The notes under the pieces: model-generated
Told to the model about the DNA's origin: nothing
What the model saw: the letters and a program-made list of their open reading frames with translations, nothing else
Database searches by the model: none
Position numbers and translations under genes: made by a program
In this document: positions 25,629-35,068 of the stretch, piece after piece
Position numbering within the stretch: position 1 is the first letter of the stretch
How the letters are laid out: every line of letters begins with the position of its first letter
Source of the DNA: Sphingobacterium prati
Lineage (GTDB): Bacteria > Bacteroidota > Bacteroidia > Sphingobacteriales > Sphingobacteriaceae
Assembly: GCF_013167215.1 (NCBI RefSeq)
Contig: NZ_JABJWY010000024.1
Span: 124,001-188,000 of the forward strand
Reading direction: 5' to 3'
Length of the DNA: 64,000 nucleotides

Positions 25629-26534
25629 CTACCGGTGTTCGGTGTAATATAAAGACCGAACACCGTCCAGTAATTTCTTTTTATCCACGTCATTCAATTG
25701 GGCAAGCTGTTGTTTTGTATGCACCAACTCATCGAGCTGCAATTTAGTGCTTACTCCTACCACAGCTGTTGCTACGGCAGCGTTGGAAAGGACATAGGAT
25801 ATCGCCTCAGCAGCGCTGTCTTTTCCGGACTGTTTCACTATCCTGTGGAGGTTACGGAGTATATGTGATACCTCGCCAGAGCTATATTGAAGATAGGGTT
25901 CCACAGGCTTATCCACCAGTAGTCCTTTAGCCAATGTCCCCCGCGCCAGGACATGAACATCCTTCGCCATCAGCAAAGCATCCATCTCCTCCTCAAGCCG
26001 CCTATCCAAAAGACTATATTGCATCATGACCGATGAGATAGCTGATTTTAACAGAAATTCTTTAATAACATTTGGACGAATAGAAGACAGTCCATACGCA
26101 CGGATCTTCCCTTGTTTCTTAAGTAGTTCAAAAGCTTCGATAATCTCGTCTATGGGATCATCAATGGTACCACCATGAAGCTGATAAAGGTCGATATAGT
26201 CTGTTTTCAAACGCGACAAAGAGCCATCAATAGCTTTGATAATGTAATCTTTCGAAGCCTTCCAATCCCAGCCCGATCCGTCAGCCCGCCAGAGGTTACC
26301 TACTTTGCTGGCTAATACGATCTGTTTGCGGAAAGCCTGTACACTTTCACCGACGACCGTCTCGTTCTGACCTTTGTCGTAGAGATCGGCCGTATCAAAA
26401 AATGTAATCCCGCTATCAAAAGCCTTATGGATAATAGCTTTAGATTGCTTGGGCTGATTGCTTTTTAACGACATACAGCCCAAACCAATTTCCGAAACCA
26501 TCAGGCCACTTTTGCCTAATCTACGTTGTTCCAT
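25629..26534 (-). CDS. Aldo/keto reductase
   Basis: 301 residues from the ATG at 26534. A longer frame to 26612 lies inside the FKBP gene and is rejected because MEQRRLGKSGLMVSEIGLGCMSL is the standard N-terminus. Catalytic tetrad residues fall in ITFFDTADLYDKGQNE (Asp, Tyr), IVLASKVGN (Lys) and DLYQLHGG (His). It reduces carbonyls with NADPH; substrate unknown. It overlaps the end of the FKBP gene by 14 bases, so they are co-transcribed. Its last codons contain an inverted repeat (25633-25665). Confidence 0.87.
   Translation of the reverse strand: MEQRRLGKSGLMVSEIGLGCMSLKSNQPKQSKAIIHKAFDSGITFFDTADLYDKGQNETVVGESVQAFRKQIVLASKVGNLWRADGSGWDWKASKDYIIKAIDGSLSRLKTDYIDLYQLHGGTIDDPIDEIIEAFELLKKQGKIRAYGLSSIRPNVIKEFLLKSAISSVMMQYSLLDRRLEEEMDALLMAKDVHVLARGTLAKGLLVDKPVEPYLQYSSGEVSHILRNLHRIVKQSGKDSAAEAISYVLSNAAVATAVVGVSTKLQLDELVHTKQQLAQLNDVDKKKLLDGVRSLYYTEHR
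25633..25665. terminator. Hairpin between convergent kdsB and aldo/keto reductase, inside the reductase coding end
   Basis: Perfect 11-bp stem CGGTGTTCGGT / ACCGAACACCG, 11-base loop, starting 8 bases past the kdsB stop. No U-tract. Likely stops or protects kdsB mRNA while also encoding the last residues of the reductase. Confidence 0.5.
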
Positions 26535-27252
26535 TCGTATTGAAATCAAGCAATTCGACTTCAAAGACCAAGGTACTATTGGCAGGAATTTCACCCGTAG
26601 CACGTTCACCATAGGCTAGCCGACTCGGTATAAAAAACTTATATTTTGCTCCCTTGGACATCAGCGGAATGCCGATTTGCCAACCTTTGATCACTTGTCC
26701 CAATGTCAGTTTCAATGGTTCGTTGCGGTCATATGAGCTGTCAAATTGCTTACCGTTCAATAACATTCCTTTGTAATGAACAGTAACTTCGTCATCTGCA
26801 GAAGGCTTTGCTCCCTCTGTTTGATTCAATATCAGGTATTGAATTCCTTCAGCGGTTGTTTTCATTCCAGCTATTTTTGCGTTCTCAGCAAAGAACTTAT
26901 CTTCTTCTGCCCGACTTAAGGCCTCTTTCTCGGCACGTATCTCCATAATGGCTTTTTGAATAACTTCCCTCGTCTGCCCATCTTCCAACAGTGTTTTCTC
27001 GTTTTTCAATGTGGCAGCAATCGCTTTTGCAATAATATCAGCTTTCAAATATTCTACTTCTGTAGACTTCAACGATTTTCCGATATCCATACCAAATGCA
27101 TACGATACGGAATCCGCTTTTGTAGTCAACATGTTTGTTGAACTCGTTTTTGTCGTCACTGTTTTTTTCTTGACCGAACTGGTCTTTTTCTTCTGCTGGG
27201 CAAATCCAGTTGTGGCTGTCAGAGACAATAGGGCTAATGCAATATACTTCAT
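26521..27252 (-). CDS. FKBP-type peptidyl-prolyl isomerase, exported
   Basis: 243 residues. Signal peptide MKYIALALLSLTATTGFA followed by a Lys/Thr-rich linker, an N-terminal dimerisation region (VSYAFGMDIGKSLKS, as in Mip/FkpA) and a C-terminal FKBP domain (VTVHYKGMLLNGKQFDSSYDR .. GWQIGIPLMSKGAKYKFFIPSRLAYGERA .. LVFEVELLDF) with active-site Tyr, Phe, Asp and Trp. A periplasmic folding catalyst. First gene of a unit with the aldo/keto reductase. Confidence 0.9.
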   Translation of the reverse strand: MKYIALALLSLTATTGFAQQKKKTSSVKKKTVTTKTSSTNMLTTKADSVSYAFGMDIGKSLKSTEVEYLKADIIAKAIAATLKNEKTLLEDGQTREVIQKAIMEIRAEKEALSRAEEDKFFAENAKIAGMKTTAEGIQYLILNQTEGAKPSADDEVTVHYKGMLLNGKQFDSSYDRNEPLKLTLGQVIKGWQIGIPLMSKGAKYKFFIPSRLAYGERATGEIPANSTLVFEVELLDFNTNGTT

Positions 27253-27259
27253 GTTTTAC

Positions 27260-28246
27260 TTAACGGTGCTTCTGCACAATTTCATTAATAATTTCTTGTG
27301 TTATATTAGGGTAATCAACTTCAACCCTCGATTTACTATTTAGCCAAGCTTCTATGGCTAGCATATTTTTCTGTTTTAAACTCGAAATTACTGGCACCCC
27401 CATTTCCTCCAATGATGCAGCATTCAGATGTTGCTCATATTGATTTTTCATCGGGACCACCAATAGTTTCTTTTTCAAATATAACGCTTCTGCTGGGGTT
27501 TCAAAACCTGCACCGCATAAAACTCCTGATGATGAAGCCATACTTTCAATAAAAGCTTGATTATTGATCGGTCGAATGGTCACATTCTTCATCTCAAACG
27601 GTCTTGAATTGTGCTTGCTGAATACGTCCCACTTCACTTCGGGAAATTTCATTAAATGTTTTAATAGATGCGCATCGTCATAAGCCGGCAAATAAACCGT
27701 GTAATGTCCTTCTTCGGTCACAGTCAGATCACGAACGGCATTACGAATAACTGGCGGAAAAATATTTTTGGCGTACCTTTTAAAATGGAAGCCATAGGAA
27801 TGCGTCGCTGGAGCATAATTTTTCATGATAAACTTTCCCAACATATCGCTTTCCTCCGGCTTTGGGCTTGCAGGGTCCAATGCACCGATCTGATGGCTCA
27901 ACCCAATACACTCAAGGTCTTTTGAGTGACAGGCCCAGGCGGAAATAGGCTCAAAATCATTGATCACCAGGTCATATCCTTCGATTGGTAAACTTTTGAT
28001 CTCACTGGTAAACTTACGTATGGTTGAACTCATAAAAGTCTTCCACAGGTCTACACCACCTGATTTGCCAAAAATAAAACTTAAACCATGAAAACGATAT
28101 TTCACCTCAAAAGGCAACGAAAGATCTGCCTGAATTCCACTGACTAAAACATCCACATCTCCTAAGGCTTTCAAACAGGGAACAATATCCATGGCACGGC
28201 TTAGATGTCCGTTGCCGGTTCCTTGTACGGCATACAATATCTTCAT
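27260..28246 (-). CDS. Glycosyltransferase family protein (GT-B type, UDP-glycosyltransferase-like)
   Basis: 328 residues from the ATG at 28246; the eight upstream codons to 28270 are not part of the fold. N-terminal MKILYAVQGTGNGHLSRAMDIVPCL is the glycine/histidine loop of MurG-like enzymes; GVLCGAGFETPAEALYLKKKLLVVPMKNQYEQHLNAASLEEMG is the C-terminal nucleotide-sugar region. No membrane segments. Acceptor unknown; similar proteins occur singly in many Bacteroidota. It starts 7 bases upstream of the FKBP ATG on the same strand, so it leads this transcription unit. Confidence 0.8.
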   Translation of the reverse strand: MKILYAVQGTGNGHLSRAMDIVPCLKALGDVDVLVSGIQADLSLPFEVKYRFHGLSFIFGKSGGVDLWKTFMSSTIRKFTSEIKSLPIEGYDLVINDFEPISAWACHSKDLECIGLSHQIGALDPASPKPEESDMLGKFIMKNYAPATHSYGFHFKRYAKNIFPPVIRNAVRDLTVTEEGHYTVYLPAYDDAHLLKHLMKFPEVKWDVFSKHNSRPFEMKNVTIRPINNQAFIESMASSSGVLCGAGFETPAEALYLKKKLLVVPMKNQYEQHLNAASLEEMGVPVISSLKQKNMLAIEAWLNSKSRVEVDYPNITQEIINEIVQKHR

Positions 28247-28419
28247 AACGACTGTATTTTGTGTTGGCAAATTAATGAATTTTAACGAATATCAATATTA
28301 TTTTATTGTTTAGCCATGTTAATAACATATAAATTAATGCATAGATTTATTTATTAACAGGGTTTGTACTTTTTTTTGTGTATATTTAATTTTAACAATT
28401 ATTTAATAACCAATTCACT

Positions 28420-29373
28420 ATGATAAAGTCTCCTCTCCTTTGGATACTTTCCATTGTTACACTGCTTACACTTAATTCATGGGGATTTTTTGCGCATAAA
28501 AAAATCAATCACTATGCCGTATTTGCACTTCCCGCTAAGCTCGCCAAGTTTTACAAATCCAATATAGATCTGATTACCGAGAAGGCCGTAGATCCCGATA
28601 AACGTTGTTTTATAGACAGTGCCGAAGGGCCGCGGCATTTTATAGACATCGAAGATTACCGCGAGGATCGATTGATTGATTCCATACCCATACATTGGTC
28701 ACAGGCTAAAGAGAAATTCCAAGAACGACAACTGCTGAAAAATGGCATCATTCCTTGGCAAATCAACTTTACTTATTTAAAACTTGTAAAGGCTTTCAAA
28801 TCCAAAGATTACAATAAAATCATCAAACATTCAGCAGACTTAGGACATTATATTGCCGACGCTCATGTCCCTTTACACACGACCAAAAATTATAATGGCC
28901 AATTAACTGGTCAGATTGGAATCCACGCTTTTTGGGAAAGCCGCTTACCCGAAATGTTTGCGGGTGAGTATAATCTCCTCGTCGGAAAGGCGATTTATAT
29001 CGAAGATCCCTTAAACGAAGCTTGGACTGTTGTACGTGAGAGTAATCAACTCGTTGATTCTGTCCTTCGCATCGAATCCCTGCTCAATAAACAATTTAAA
29101 GCTTCTCAAAAGAACTCCTTTATCGAAAGGAACAATCAATTGCTATGGACATATTCTGACAGCTATGCAAAAGCTTATCACCTTGCATTGAACGGAATGG
29201 TGGAACGAAGAATGCGCAAAACAATTCTTCGGGTGGCATCCTACTGGTACTCTGCCTGGTTAGAGTCCGGTCAGCCCGACCTTTCAACTGCCACTAAAAT
29301 AAAAATTGAAAATAAGCAAGATAGCATCAATATCAAGGATAAAAAACCGATTGGCCGAGAAGAGTGGATTTAA
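28420..29373 (+). CDS. S1/P1-nuclease or zinc-dependent phospholipase C-like exported hydrolase
   Basis: 317 residues with signal peptide (about 1-22). The mature N-terminus WGFFAHKKINHYAVFALP places Trp and His where the zinc ligand begins in this fold. Further ligands are in RHFIDIEDY near 71 and HSADLGHYIADAHVPLHTT near 145-163 with HAFWESRLPEMF after it. This spacing matches the S1/P1 nuclease and phospholipase C superfamily. A phosphodiester substrate is expected, nucleic acid or phospholipid not decided. Single gene. Confidence 0.75.
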   Translation: MIKSPLLWILSIVTLLTLNSWGFFAHKKINHYAVFALPAKLAKFYKSNIDLITEKAVDPDKRCFIDSAEGPRHFIDIEDYREDRLIDSIPIHWSQAKEKFQERQLLKNGIIPWQINFTYLKLVKAFKSKDYNKIIKHSADLGHYIADAHVPLHTTKNYNGQLTGQIGIHAFWESRLPEMFAGEYNLLVGKAIYIEDPLNEAWTVVRESNQLVDSVLRIESLLNKQFKASQKNSFIERNNQLLWTYSDSYAKAYHLALNGMVERRMRKTILRVASYWYSAWLESGQPDLSTATKIKIENKQDSINIKDKKPIGREEWI

Positions 29374-29559
29374 ATCAAAAACTAGGATAATCAACCGGAC
29401 TACACACAATATTACCACCGGACTATTTACATTCTCGATCAACTGAACTAGTTTTGCGGGATAAAACCTATGACTATCCAGTACATCGACAAACGACATG
29501 CGAACAGGTTTTCTGACGGGTCGATGGTGTAAAGTACAATAGGGCAATTAAGTGAAACC

Positions 29560-31446
29560 ATGTTGAATAAGAAAATATCGTTAACGAAACTGGCTATCCT
29601 CCTATCAATAGGTACTTCTTCCGCACAGGTAAAGGATACCACCACATTGAATGAAGTGATTATTAATCAAAATAGACTTCAGATACCTTTTTCAAAGCAA
29701 AGCAAGAATATACAGATACTCACACAGGAGGACATCCAGAGACTCCCCAACCGTTCGATCAACGAACTCCTAACAAATATACCCGGTGTTGACGTGCGAC
29801 AAAGGGGACCATTTGGTTCACAGGCTGACATCAGCATAGATGGGGGGTCATTTGAACAAACTGCCATCTTATTAAATGGTGTAAAAATAACGGATCCACA
29901 GAGTGCACACCATAATATGAACCTCCCGGTACCGGTGGAAGCTATTGAACGCATCGAAATCATCAGGGGGCCTGCTTCCCGTATTTTCGGTATTAATGCC
30001 CTGACTGGTGCGATCAATATCGTCACAAAAACGGTCGAATCCAATCAGGTCATTGCCCAAGTATATGGTGGGTCGTCTTTTAAAGACAATGAACAGACAA
30101 GTTCGGGAAAATACTATGCCAAAGGCGCTCAACTAGCTACACAGTTCAACACACGACACAGCAGTCACGGTTTATATATTGGACATGAAGATTCCAATGG
30201 TCAGCGGTATAATACGGCCTCCAACAATAATAAACTATATTATGACGCAACCTACCGGCCCAATGGATCCAATCTACTAAAAGCAAACTTTGGTTATATT
30301 GATAATCAGTTTGGCGCCAACGGGTATTATGCTGCACCAACAGACAAAGAAGCTTATGAACAAGTCAAAACAGCATTCTCATCTATTCAGTCACAACATC
30401 AACTGACTCCAGCACTTTCAATCAGTCCACGGATCAGCAACCGGTATAACGAAGACGAATACTGGTATCTGGGGCGGACGACAACCAAGGGGCGATCAAA
30501 ACATTATAGCAACGTGTTCGGTGCTGAGGTAAATGCAGCATTAGAACAGCAATATGGAACCTTTGGAATCGGATTAGAAAGCCGATTTGAAAGAATCAAT
30601 AGCACGGCCATTGGCTCGCATAACCGGGAAAATTACGGTGGCTACCTTGAATTTAAAACAGAAGCAATTGCCAACCTAATGCTCAACGCGGGCGCCTATG
30701 TAAATTATAACTCAAGGTTTGGCTGGCAGGTATTCCCGGGCCTGGATTTGGGTTATACAATAACCGAACACTGGAAATTTGTCCTTAGTGCAGGATCTGC
30801 CCAGCGCATCCCCTCCTTTACTGATTTATACACCAATCAGACGGCCAATATCGGCAACCCCGATTTGACATCAGAGAATGCCTACCAGATCGAAGGGGGT
30901 ATCAAATACTTATCGAATCGCATTGTTGCTCAGGCCAGCTATTTCCACCGGGATATAAACGATTTCATAGACTGGCAAAAAAACGAGGGCGCTGTTGCTG
31001 AGGGAACCGTCGTTCCGTGGAAACCCTCCAATATTGGCAGAAACACAGTTGACGGTTTCAATGCATCTGTCCGTTATCAACTCAGTGATCCATCCGCAAC
31101 CACCCGATATTACACGACAATCAGTTATAATTACTTGAATCCCAAAATCAAAATTGAGGATGGAATACGCTCCAAATATGCCATTGAAAATCTTAGACAG
31201 CAGGTTATTCTCAATTTGACAGTAAATCATAAAAATTGGACGCTGACCACCGCCAATCGTTTCAATGAGCGTATTAGCTATAAAAGTTATTTTATTGCAG
31301 ATATAAGAGCTTCCTATCAGTTTACTGATCTCAATATTTTTGCCGATGTGCAGAATATTTTTGACAAGAGCTATATCGAAGCTGCAGCAATCCCGATGCC
31401 GGGCAGGTGGTTTAGCCTTGGTGCAAAATATAAATTCAAGTACTAA
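29560..31446 (+). CDS. TonB-dependent outer membrane receptor, BtuB-like
   Basis: 628 residues, with a short signal peptide (ISLTKLAILLSIGTSSAQ) and no carboxypeptidase-like extension. The plug contains LNEVIINQNRLQIPFSKQSKNIQILTQEDIQ, INELLTNIPGVDVRQRG and IERIEIIRGPASRIFGINALTGAINIV; the barrel ends in FSLGAKYKFKY. Size and layout match vitamin B12 and small siderophore receptors. I looked for a cobalamin riboswitch in 29374-29559 and found none, so B12 is not supported. Single gene with a strong terminator. Confidence 0.8.
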   Translation: MLNKKISLTKLAILLSIGTSSAQVKDTTTLNEVIINQNRLQIPFSKQSKNIQILTQEDIQRLPNRSINELLTNIPGVDVRQRGPFGSQADISIDGGSFEQTAILLNGVKITDPQSAHHNMNLPVPVEAIERIEIIRGPASRIFGINALTGAINIVTKTVESNQVIAQVYGGSSFKDNEQTSSGKYYAKGAQLATQFNTRHSSHGLYIGHEDSNGQRYNTASNNNKLYYDATYRPNGSNLLKANFGYIDNQFGANGYYAAPTDKEAYEQVKTAFSSIQSQHQLTPALSISPRISNRYNEDEYWYLGRTTTKGRSKHYSNVFGAEVNAALEQQYGTFGIGLESRFERINSTAIGSHNRENYGGYLEFKTEAIANLMLNAGAYVNYNSRFGWQVFPGLDLGYTITEHWKFVLSAGSAQRIPSFTDLYTNQTANIGNPDLTSENAYQIEGGIKYLSNRIVAQASYFHRDINDFIDWQKNEGAVAEGTVVPWKPSNIGRNTVDGFNASVRYQLSDPSATTRYYTTISYNYLNPKIKIEDGIRSKYAIENLRQQVILNLTVNHKNWTLTTANRFNERISYKSYFIADIRASYQFTDLNIFADVQNIFDKSYIEAAAIPMPGRWFSLGAKYKFKY

Positions 31447-31503
31447 GTATTATCTTCAAGCACAGATTACATTACTACACACTAAACTATTCTCAGCTTT
31501 ACT

Positions 31504-31542
31504 AAAATGCCCCTTATATGGCGTCATGCTAAGGGGCATTTT
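31504..31542. terminator. Terminator between BtuB-like receptor and ThuA gene
   Basis: Perfect 13-bp stem AAAATGCCCCTTA / TAAGGGGCATTTT, 13-base loop. U-rich on both strands, serving the two convergent genes. Confidence 0.85.
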
Positions 31543-31587
31543 AATAAAGCACTGCATACAAAACGCTAAGAATGAGCGTTAATATTT

Positions 31588-32301
31588 CTATTTTTTCGGA
31601 AGAACAGATAAAATACCACCAATCAAATGCTTTTGGAACTCGGGTTCATCATAGGACTCTTCTGTATGCCCTAATCCAGTATAAAAGACTTTACCTCCAT
31701 CATAGTTTTGGCTCCATGAAATCGGATGATGATCGCCCATTTTCCCTCCATTATAACTCTTTTCATCCAGATTCATCAACACATGTAGCCCTTCTTTGAC
31801 ATCTTTAAAATTGTACCACTCGTCCTTATGCCACCATATCGGATCAAGATGTTTGGTAGCGGCGTGCTTTCGATCGATCACATCTAACTTGGCTTTCTGT
31901 ACGGCAGGATGTGAACTAAAATAAGCCCCTACCAGGCCATTATACCAAGGCCATTCAAACTCAGTATCCGTAGCCGCATGAATTCCCACAAAGCCCTTGC
32001 CCGATTGAATATAACGAACAAAAGCATCCTGCTGTGTTTCATCCAAAATATTACCCGTTGTGCTCAAAAAAATGATGGCATCATACTTTTTCAACACCTG
32101 GTCTGTAAAAAGGGCCGCATCTTCGGAATGATCCGAGCTAATCTTTTCATTATCCAACAATCGTTTAAGCACCTGAGCACCTTTTTCGATACTACTGTGT
32201 CTAAACCCTTGAGTTTTACTAAAAATCAGTACTTTTTTTTGGGCAGAGATAGTCATTGTCGCTGCAAAAAAGACAAACAGAAAAATGAAGATTTTATTCA
32301 T
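31588..32301 (-). CDS. ThuA-domain protein, exported
   Basis: 237 residues. Signal peptide MNKIFIFLFVFFAATMTISA, then a ThuA/glutamine amidotransferase-like domain: KVLIFSKTQGFRHSSIEKG, YDAIIFLSTTGNILDE, GKGFVGIHAATDTEFEWPWYNGLVGAYF and GKVFYTGLGHTEESY. Related proteins act in trehalose or other sugar metabolism, but the reaction is unproven. The signal peptide places it in the periplasm, as in many Bacteroidota relatives. Confidence 0.85.
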   Translation of the reverse strand: MNKIFIFLFVFFAATMTISAQKKVLIFSKTQGFRHSSIEKGAQVLKRLLDNEKISSDHSEDAALFTDQVLKKYDAIIFLSTTGNILDETQQDAFVRYIQSGKGFVGIHAATDTEFEWPWYNGLVGAYFSSHPAVQKAKLDVIDRKHAATKHLDPIWWHKDEWYNFKDVKEGLHVLMNLDEKSYNGGKMGDHHPISWSQNYDGGKVFYTGLGHTEESYDEPEFQKHLIGGILSVLPKK

Positions 32302-32399
32302 GATATAAATGGTTATTGTTACAATTTAATTTAGGTTTTAGTTATCACAAGTTTAAGCTGATCTTCTGATGCATTTAAAACATAAGTAATAACAGAAAC

Positions 32400-32431
32400 A
32401 AGCGATATACTCTCCCCGTACATCGCTTGTT
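32400..32431 (-). terminator. Terminator of aroB
   Basis: Stem CAAGCGATATAC / GTACATCGCTTG with one mismatch and a 7-base loop, 9 bases past the aroB stop. Only moderately T-rich after it. Confidence 0.55.
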
Positions 32432-32439
32432 CCAAAATG

Positions 32440-33507
32440 CTATCGCGCTATTAGTTCGCGGTAAAAATCAAGACTTTCGATGATATCATCCTCTGAAACG
32501 AAAATATCGTACTGACAGCTACCTATTTTATCCAGTAGTGCAAAACCGATCTGATTAGAGAGATTTTTCTTATCATTCCGCATGAGATCCAATAAGGCTG
32601 TATCAATTGCTGAGTTAAATATATAATCATTAAAGTATTTTCTGAAGGTGGCGATCAGATTGTTTAGTTCATCCAAAGAGAGTCCGTTCAATTTATGAGA
32701 AAGATAACCTTCACAGATCATTCCTACAGCTATAGCCTCTCCGTGCAGCAAAGGATTACGATCATTCAACAACGAATATCCTTCAATGGCATGACCGATG
32801 GTATGTCCGAAATTTAGAATTTTACGAAGGCCTTTTTCTTTTGGATCTTCTACGATCACTCTATTTTTAATCGAAACAGAATGCTTAACCAGAGCATTAT
32901 CTACCTGGGTAATATCCATCGATTTTACGCTGTCATAATATTCTCGATCGAAGATCAGTCCGTGTTTAATGACCTCAGCAAATCCCGAAACCAATTGTCG
33001 ACGATCCAATGTTTTTAAAAACTGGCTTGAAATAAAGACAGCTTGTGGTTGCGCAAATGTTCCTATTATATTCTTCACATTGCCCATATCAATTCCAGTC
33101 TTACCGCCTACAGAAGCGTCTACTTGCGACAGTAAAGTAGTAGGAATCTGAATAAAATCCATCCCGCGCTTAAAAGTAGATGCTGCAAAACCGCCCATGT
33201 CGGTGACGACACCTCCGCCAAGGTTAATCAGTAACGAGTGTCGGTCAGCCCCAAAATCTAGCATATTCTGCCAAACACCGATACAGAAATCTATATTTTT
33301 ATTCTCCTCACCTGGGTCAACCTCTATCACGTCATAGTTAGACAAATTAGGTAAAGCCTGTTGAAACAATGGCAAACAATTGTCTAAGGTATTGGTGTCA
33401 ACCAAAACGATGATTTTTGAATAATTCCGTTCCGATAAAAACGTCTCCAGTGAGGCCAACGTATCATCAAAATATACTTGATAGCCCAAACTTTCTATGA
33501 CTTCCAT
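32440..33507 (-). CDS. aroB: 3-dehydroquinate synthase
   Basis: 355 residues. NAD-binding LINLGGGVVTDMGGFAASTFKRG near 95-116, IPTTLLSQVDASVGGKTGID near 121-140, metal-binding His in LNFGHTIGHAIEG near 232 and LLHGEAIAVGM near 250. Converts DAHP to 3-dehydroquinate in the shikimate pathway. Single gene, with the S4-domain gene 51 bases upstream... on the same strand and downstream in position. Confidence 0.94.
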   Translation of the reverse strand: MEVIESLGYQVYFDDTLASLETFLSERNYSKIIVLVDTNTLDNCLPLFQQALPNLSNYDVIEVDPGEENKNIDFCIGVWQNMLDFGADRHSLLINLGGGVVTDMGGFAASTFKRGMDFIQIPTTLLSQVDASVGGKTGIDMGNVKNIIGTFAQPQAVFISSQFLKTLDRRQLVSGFAEVIKHGLIFDREYYDSVKSMDITQVDNALVKHSVSIKNRVIVEDPKEKGLRKILNFGHTIGHAIEGYSLLNDRNPLLHGEAIAVGMICEGYLSHKLNGLSLDELNNLIATFRKYFNDYIFNSAIDTALLDLMRNDKKNLSNQIGFALLDKIGSCQYDIFVSEDDIIESLDFYRELIAR

Positions 33508-33557
33508 TATATGATTCTTTAAGGTTTAAGTTTTCTATTTACAAATATTGTTTAATA

Positions 33558-33764
33558 TTACACCAATTTTACTTCCATCTCATCAAACTCAACAACATCT
33601 CCAGGTCTCAATTTCAGTCTTTTCCGATAATCAACCTGTCCGTTATACTTTACATAGCCTTCGGCTACAACCCACTGAGCCATAGCACCATGCTCTACCC
33701 AATTTAAAGCTTTGAGTAACTGAATAAGTTGTATATATTCCCCTTCGATTTTAAATTCTTGCAT
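33558..33764 (-). CDS. S4 RNA-binding domain protein (YbcJ/YaaA-like)
   Basis: 68 residues, nearly all one S4 fold: YIQLIQLLKALNWVEHGAMAQWVVAEGYVKYNGQVDYRKRLKLRPGDVVEF. Small stand-alone S4 proteins bind structured RNA; a role in ribosome assembly or maintenance is inferred for the family. It starts 95 bases from the divergent proline dehydrogenase and ends 50 bases before the aroB start, so it may head an aroB-containing transcript. Confidence 0.85.
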   Translation of the reverse strand: MQEFKIEGEYIQLIQLLKALNWVEHGAMAQWVVAEGYVKYNGQVDYRKRLKLRPGDVVEFDEMEVKLV

Positions 33765-33831
33765 TTCACAAAAATAGTGGTTTAACCGAGGAATACAAGA
33801 ATAATCATCGTTTTAATGCCTACTAAATTAC

Positions 33832-33839
33832 TACATTTG
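33832..33839 (+). promoter_or_regulatory. Putative -7 element of proline dehydrogenase
   Basis: TACATTTG fits TAnnTTTG, 20 bases before the chosen ATG. The -33 region has only a T-run. Confidence 0.4.
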
Positions 33840-33859
33840 CCTTATTGCAAATAAAGATT

Positions 33860-35056
33860 ATGATTGAGAATTCTGAGCCCAGAACGTTGTCCTTTGACAA
33901 TACAGAGATTGCTTTTAAAAGTAAAAGCGATAAGGATTTAGAAAGAGCGTATTGGTTATTCAAAATAATAGCGAATAACTTTTTGACGAAGGTAGGTCCG
34001 TCCATGACCAATTTCGCGCTGAATATTGGATTGCCGATCCAGGGTATAATCCGAAGTACAATCTTCAAGCATTTTTGTGGTGGCGAGACTATTGAAGGCT
34101 GTGAAACAGCAATCAATGAATTGGGTGAAAATGGTGTTGGTACGATCTTGGACTATTCGGTGGAAGGTGAAGAGACTGAAAGTGCATTTGATGCCTGCTG
34201 CAATGAAGTTTTGCGGACGGTTGTTGCTGCCAGCAAAAACAAATATATTCCATTTTCGGTTTTTAAGCCAACGGGCTTAGGCCGTTTCGAACTATTCGAG
34301 AAAGTGAATGCCAAAGAAAATTTAACCGAGTCGGAACAGGCTGAATACCAACGCATGTTGGATCGTACTGATCGTATCTGTAAAGCCTGTCACGAAGCTG
34401 GCGTAAAAGTGTTAGTTGATGCCGAACATTCATGGATTCAGGATGCCATTGATGATATCGCCCGCGAGATGATGGAAAAGTACAATATGGAAAAACCAAT
34501 TGTCTATAACACCTACCAACTGTATCGTAGCGATAAATTGGCTTCTTTAAAAGCTGATTTTGAATATGCCAAAATCAGAGGTTTTCACATGGGAGCGAAA
34601 ATAGTACGAGGAGCCTATATGGAAATCGAACGTGCCCGTGCTGCTCAAATGGGATATGCTGATCCTATTCAACCAAATAAAGCTGCTTCGGATAGAGACT
34701 ATAATGAAGCGATTGAGTTTATACTAGACCATCTGGACAGTTTTGGATTAATGGCAGGTACACATAATGAAGACAGTAGCATGTTATTGACCAAGGAAAT
34801 TGACAGACGTGGGATAGACAGATCTTCAGAGCGTATCTATTTTGCTCAATTATTGGGAATGTCGGATAATTTGAGCTTTAATCTAGCTGCCCATGGTTAT
34901 AATGTCGCAAAATATATGCCTTATGGGCCGGTTAAAGCGGTTATGCCCTACCTATTCAGAAGAGCACAGGAAAATACTTCCGTTGCTGGAGCTACAAGCC
35001 GAGAGCTTGGGCTTTTGATCAAAGAAAAACAAAGAAGAAAAGCTAGTCGTCGATAA
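33860..35056 (+). CDS. Proline dehydrogenase (PutA N-domain-like)
   Basis: 398 residues from the ATG at 33860; the five extra codons to a TTG at 33845 are rejected. FAD-binding (beta-alpha)8 barrel with KYIPFSVFKPTGLGRF, GVKVLVDAEHSWIQDAIDDI, YNTYQLYRSDK, RGFHMGAKIVRGAYMEIERARA and a C-terminal YMPYGPVKAVMPYLFRRAQENTSV with the proline-binding arginines in YLFRRAQEN. It oxidises proline to pyrroline-5-carboxylate. The partner P5C dehydrogenase is not in the window. Confidence 0.92.
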   Translation: MIENSEPRTLSFDNTEIAFKSKSDKDLERAYWLFKIIANNFLTKVGPSMTNFALNIGLPIQGIIRSTIFKHFCGGETIEGCETAINELGENGVGTILDYSVEGEETESAFDACCNEVLRTVVAASKNKYIPFSVFKPTGLGRFELFEKVNAKENLTESEQAEYQRMLDRTDRICKACHEAGVKVLVDAEHSWIQDAIDDIAREMMEKYNMEKPIVYNTYQLYRSDKLASLKADFEYAKIRGFHMGAKIVRGAYMEIERARAAQMGYADPIQPNKAASDRDYNEAIEFILDHLDSFGLMAGTHNEDSSMLLTKEIDRRGIDRSSERIYFAQLLGMSDNLSFNLAAHGYNVAKYMPYGPVKAVMPYLFRRAQENTSVAGATSRELGLLIKEKQRRKASRR

Positions 35057-35068
35057 CGACTAGCTTTT
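35038..35068 (+). terminator. Terminator overlapping the proline dehydrogenase stop
   Basis: Perfect 13-bp stem AAAAGCTAGTCGT / ACGACTAGCTTTT, 5-base loop containing part of the TAA, then CTTTT. The stem encodes the last residues. Confidence 0.85.

Noticed and set aside
26535..26612. N-terminal extension of the aldo/keto reductase
   Set aside because: It is the antisense-free overlap with the FKBP coding end in another frame, and family members begin at the chosen Met.
29374..29559. Cobalamin riboswitch upstream of the BtuB-like receptor
   Set aside because: No B12-box-like GCCACTG element or fitting stem structure was seen, so B12 control is not supported.
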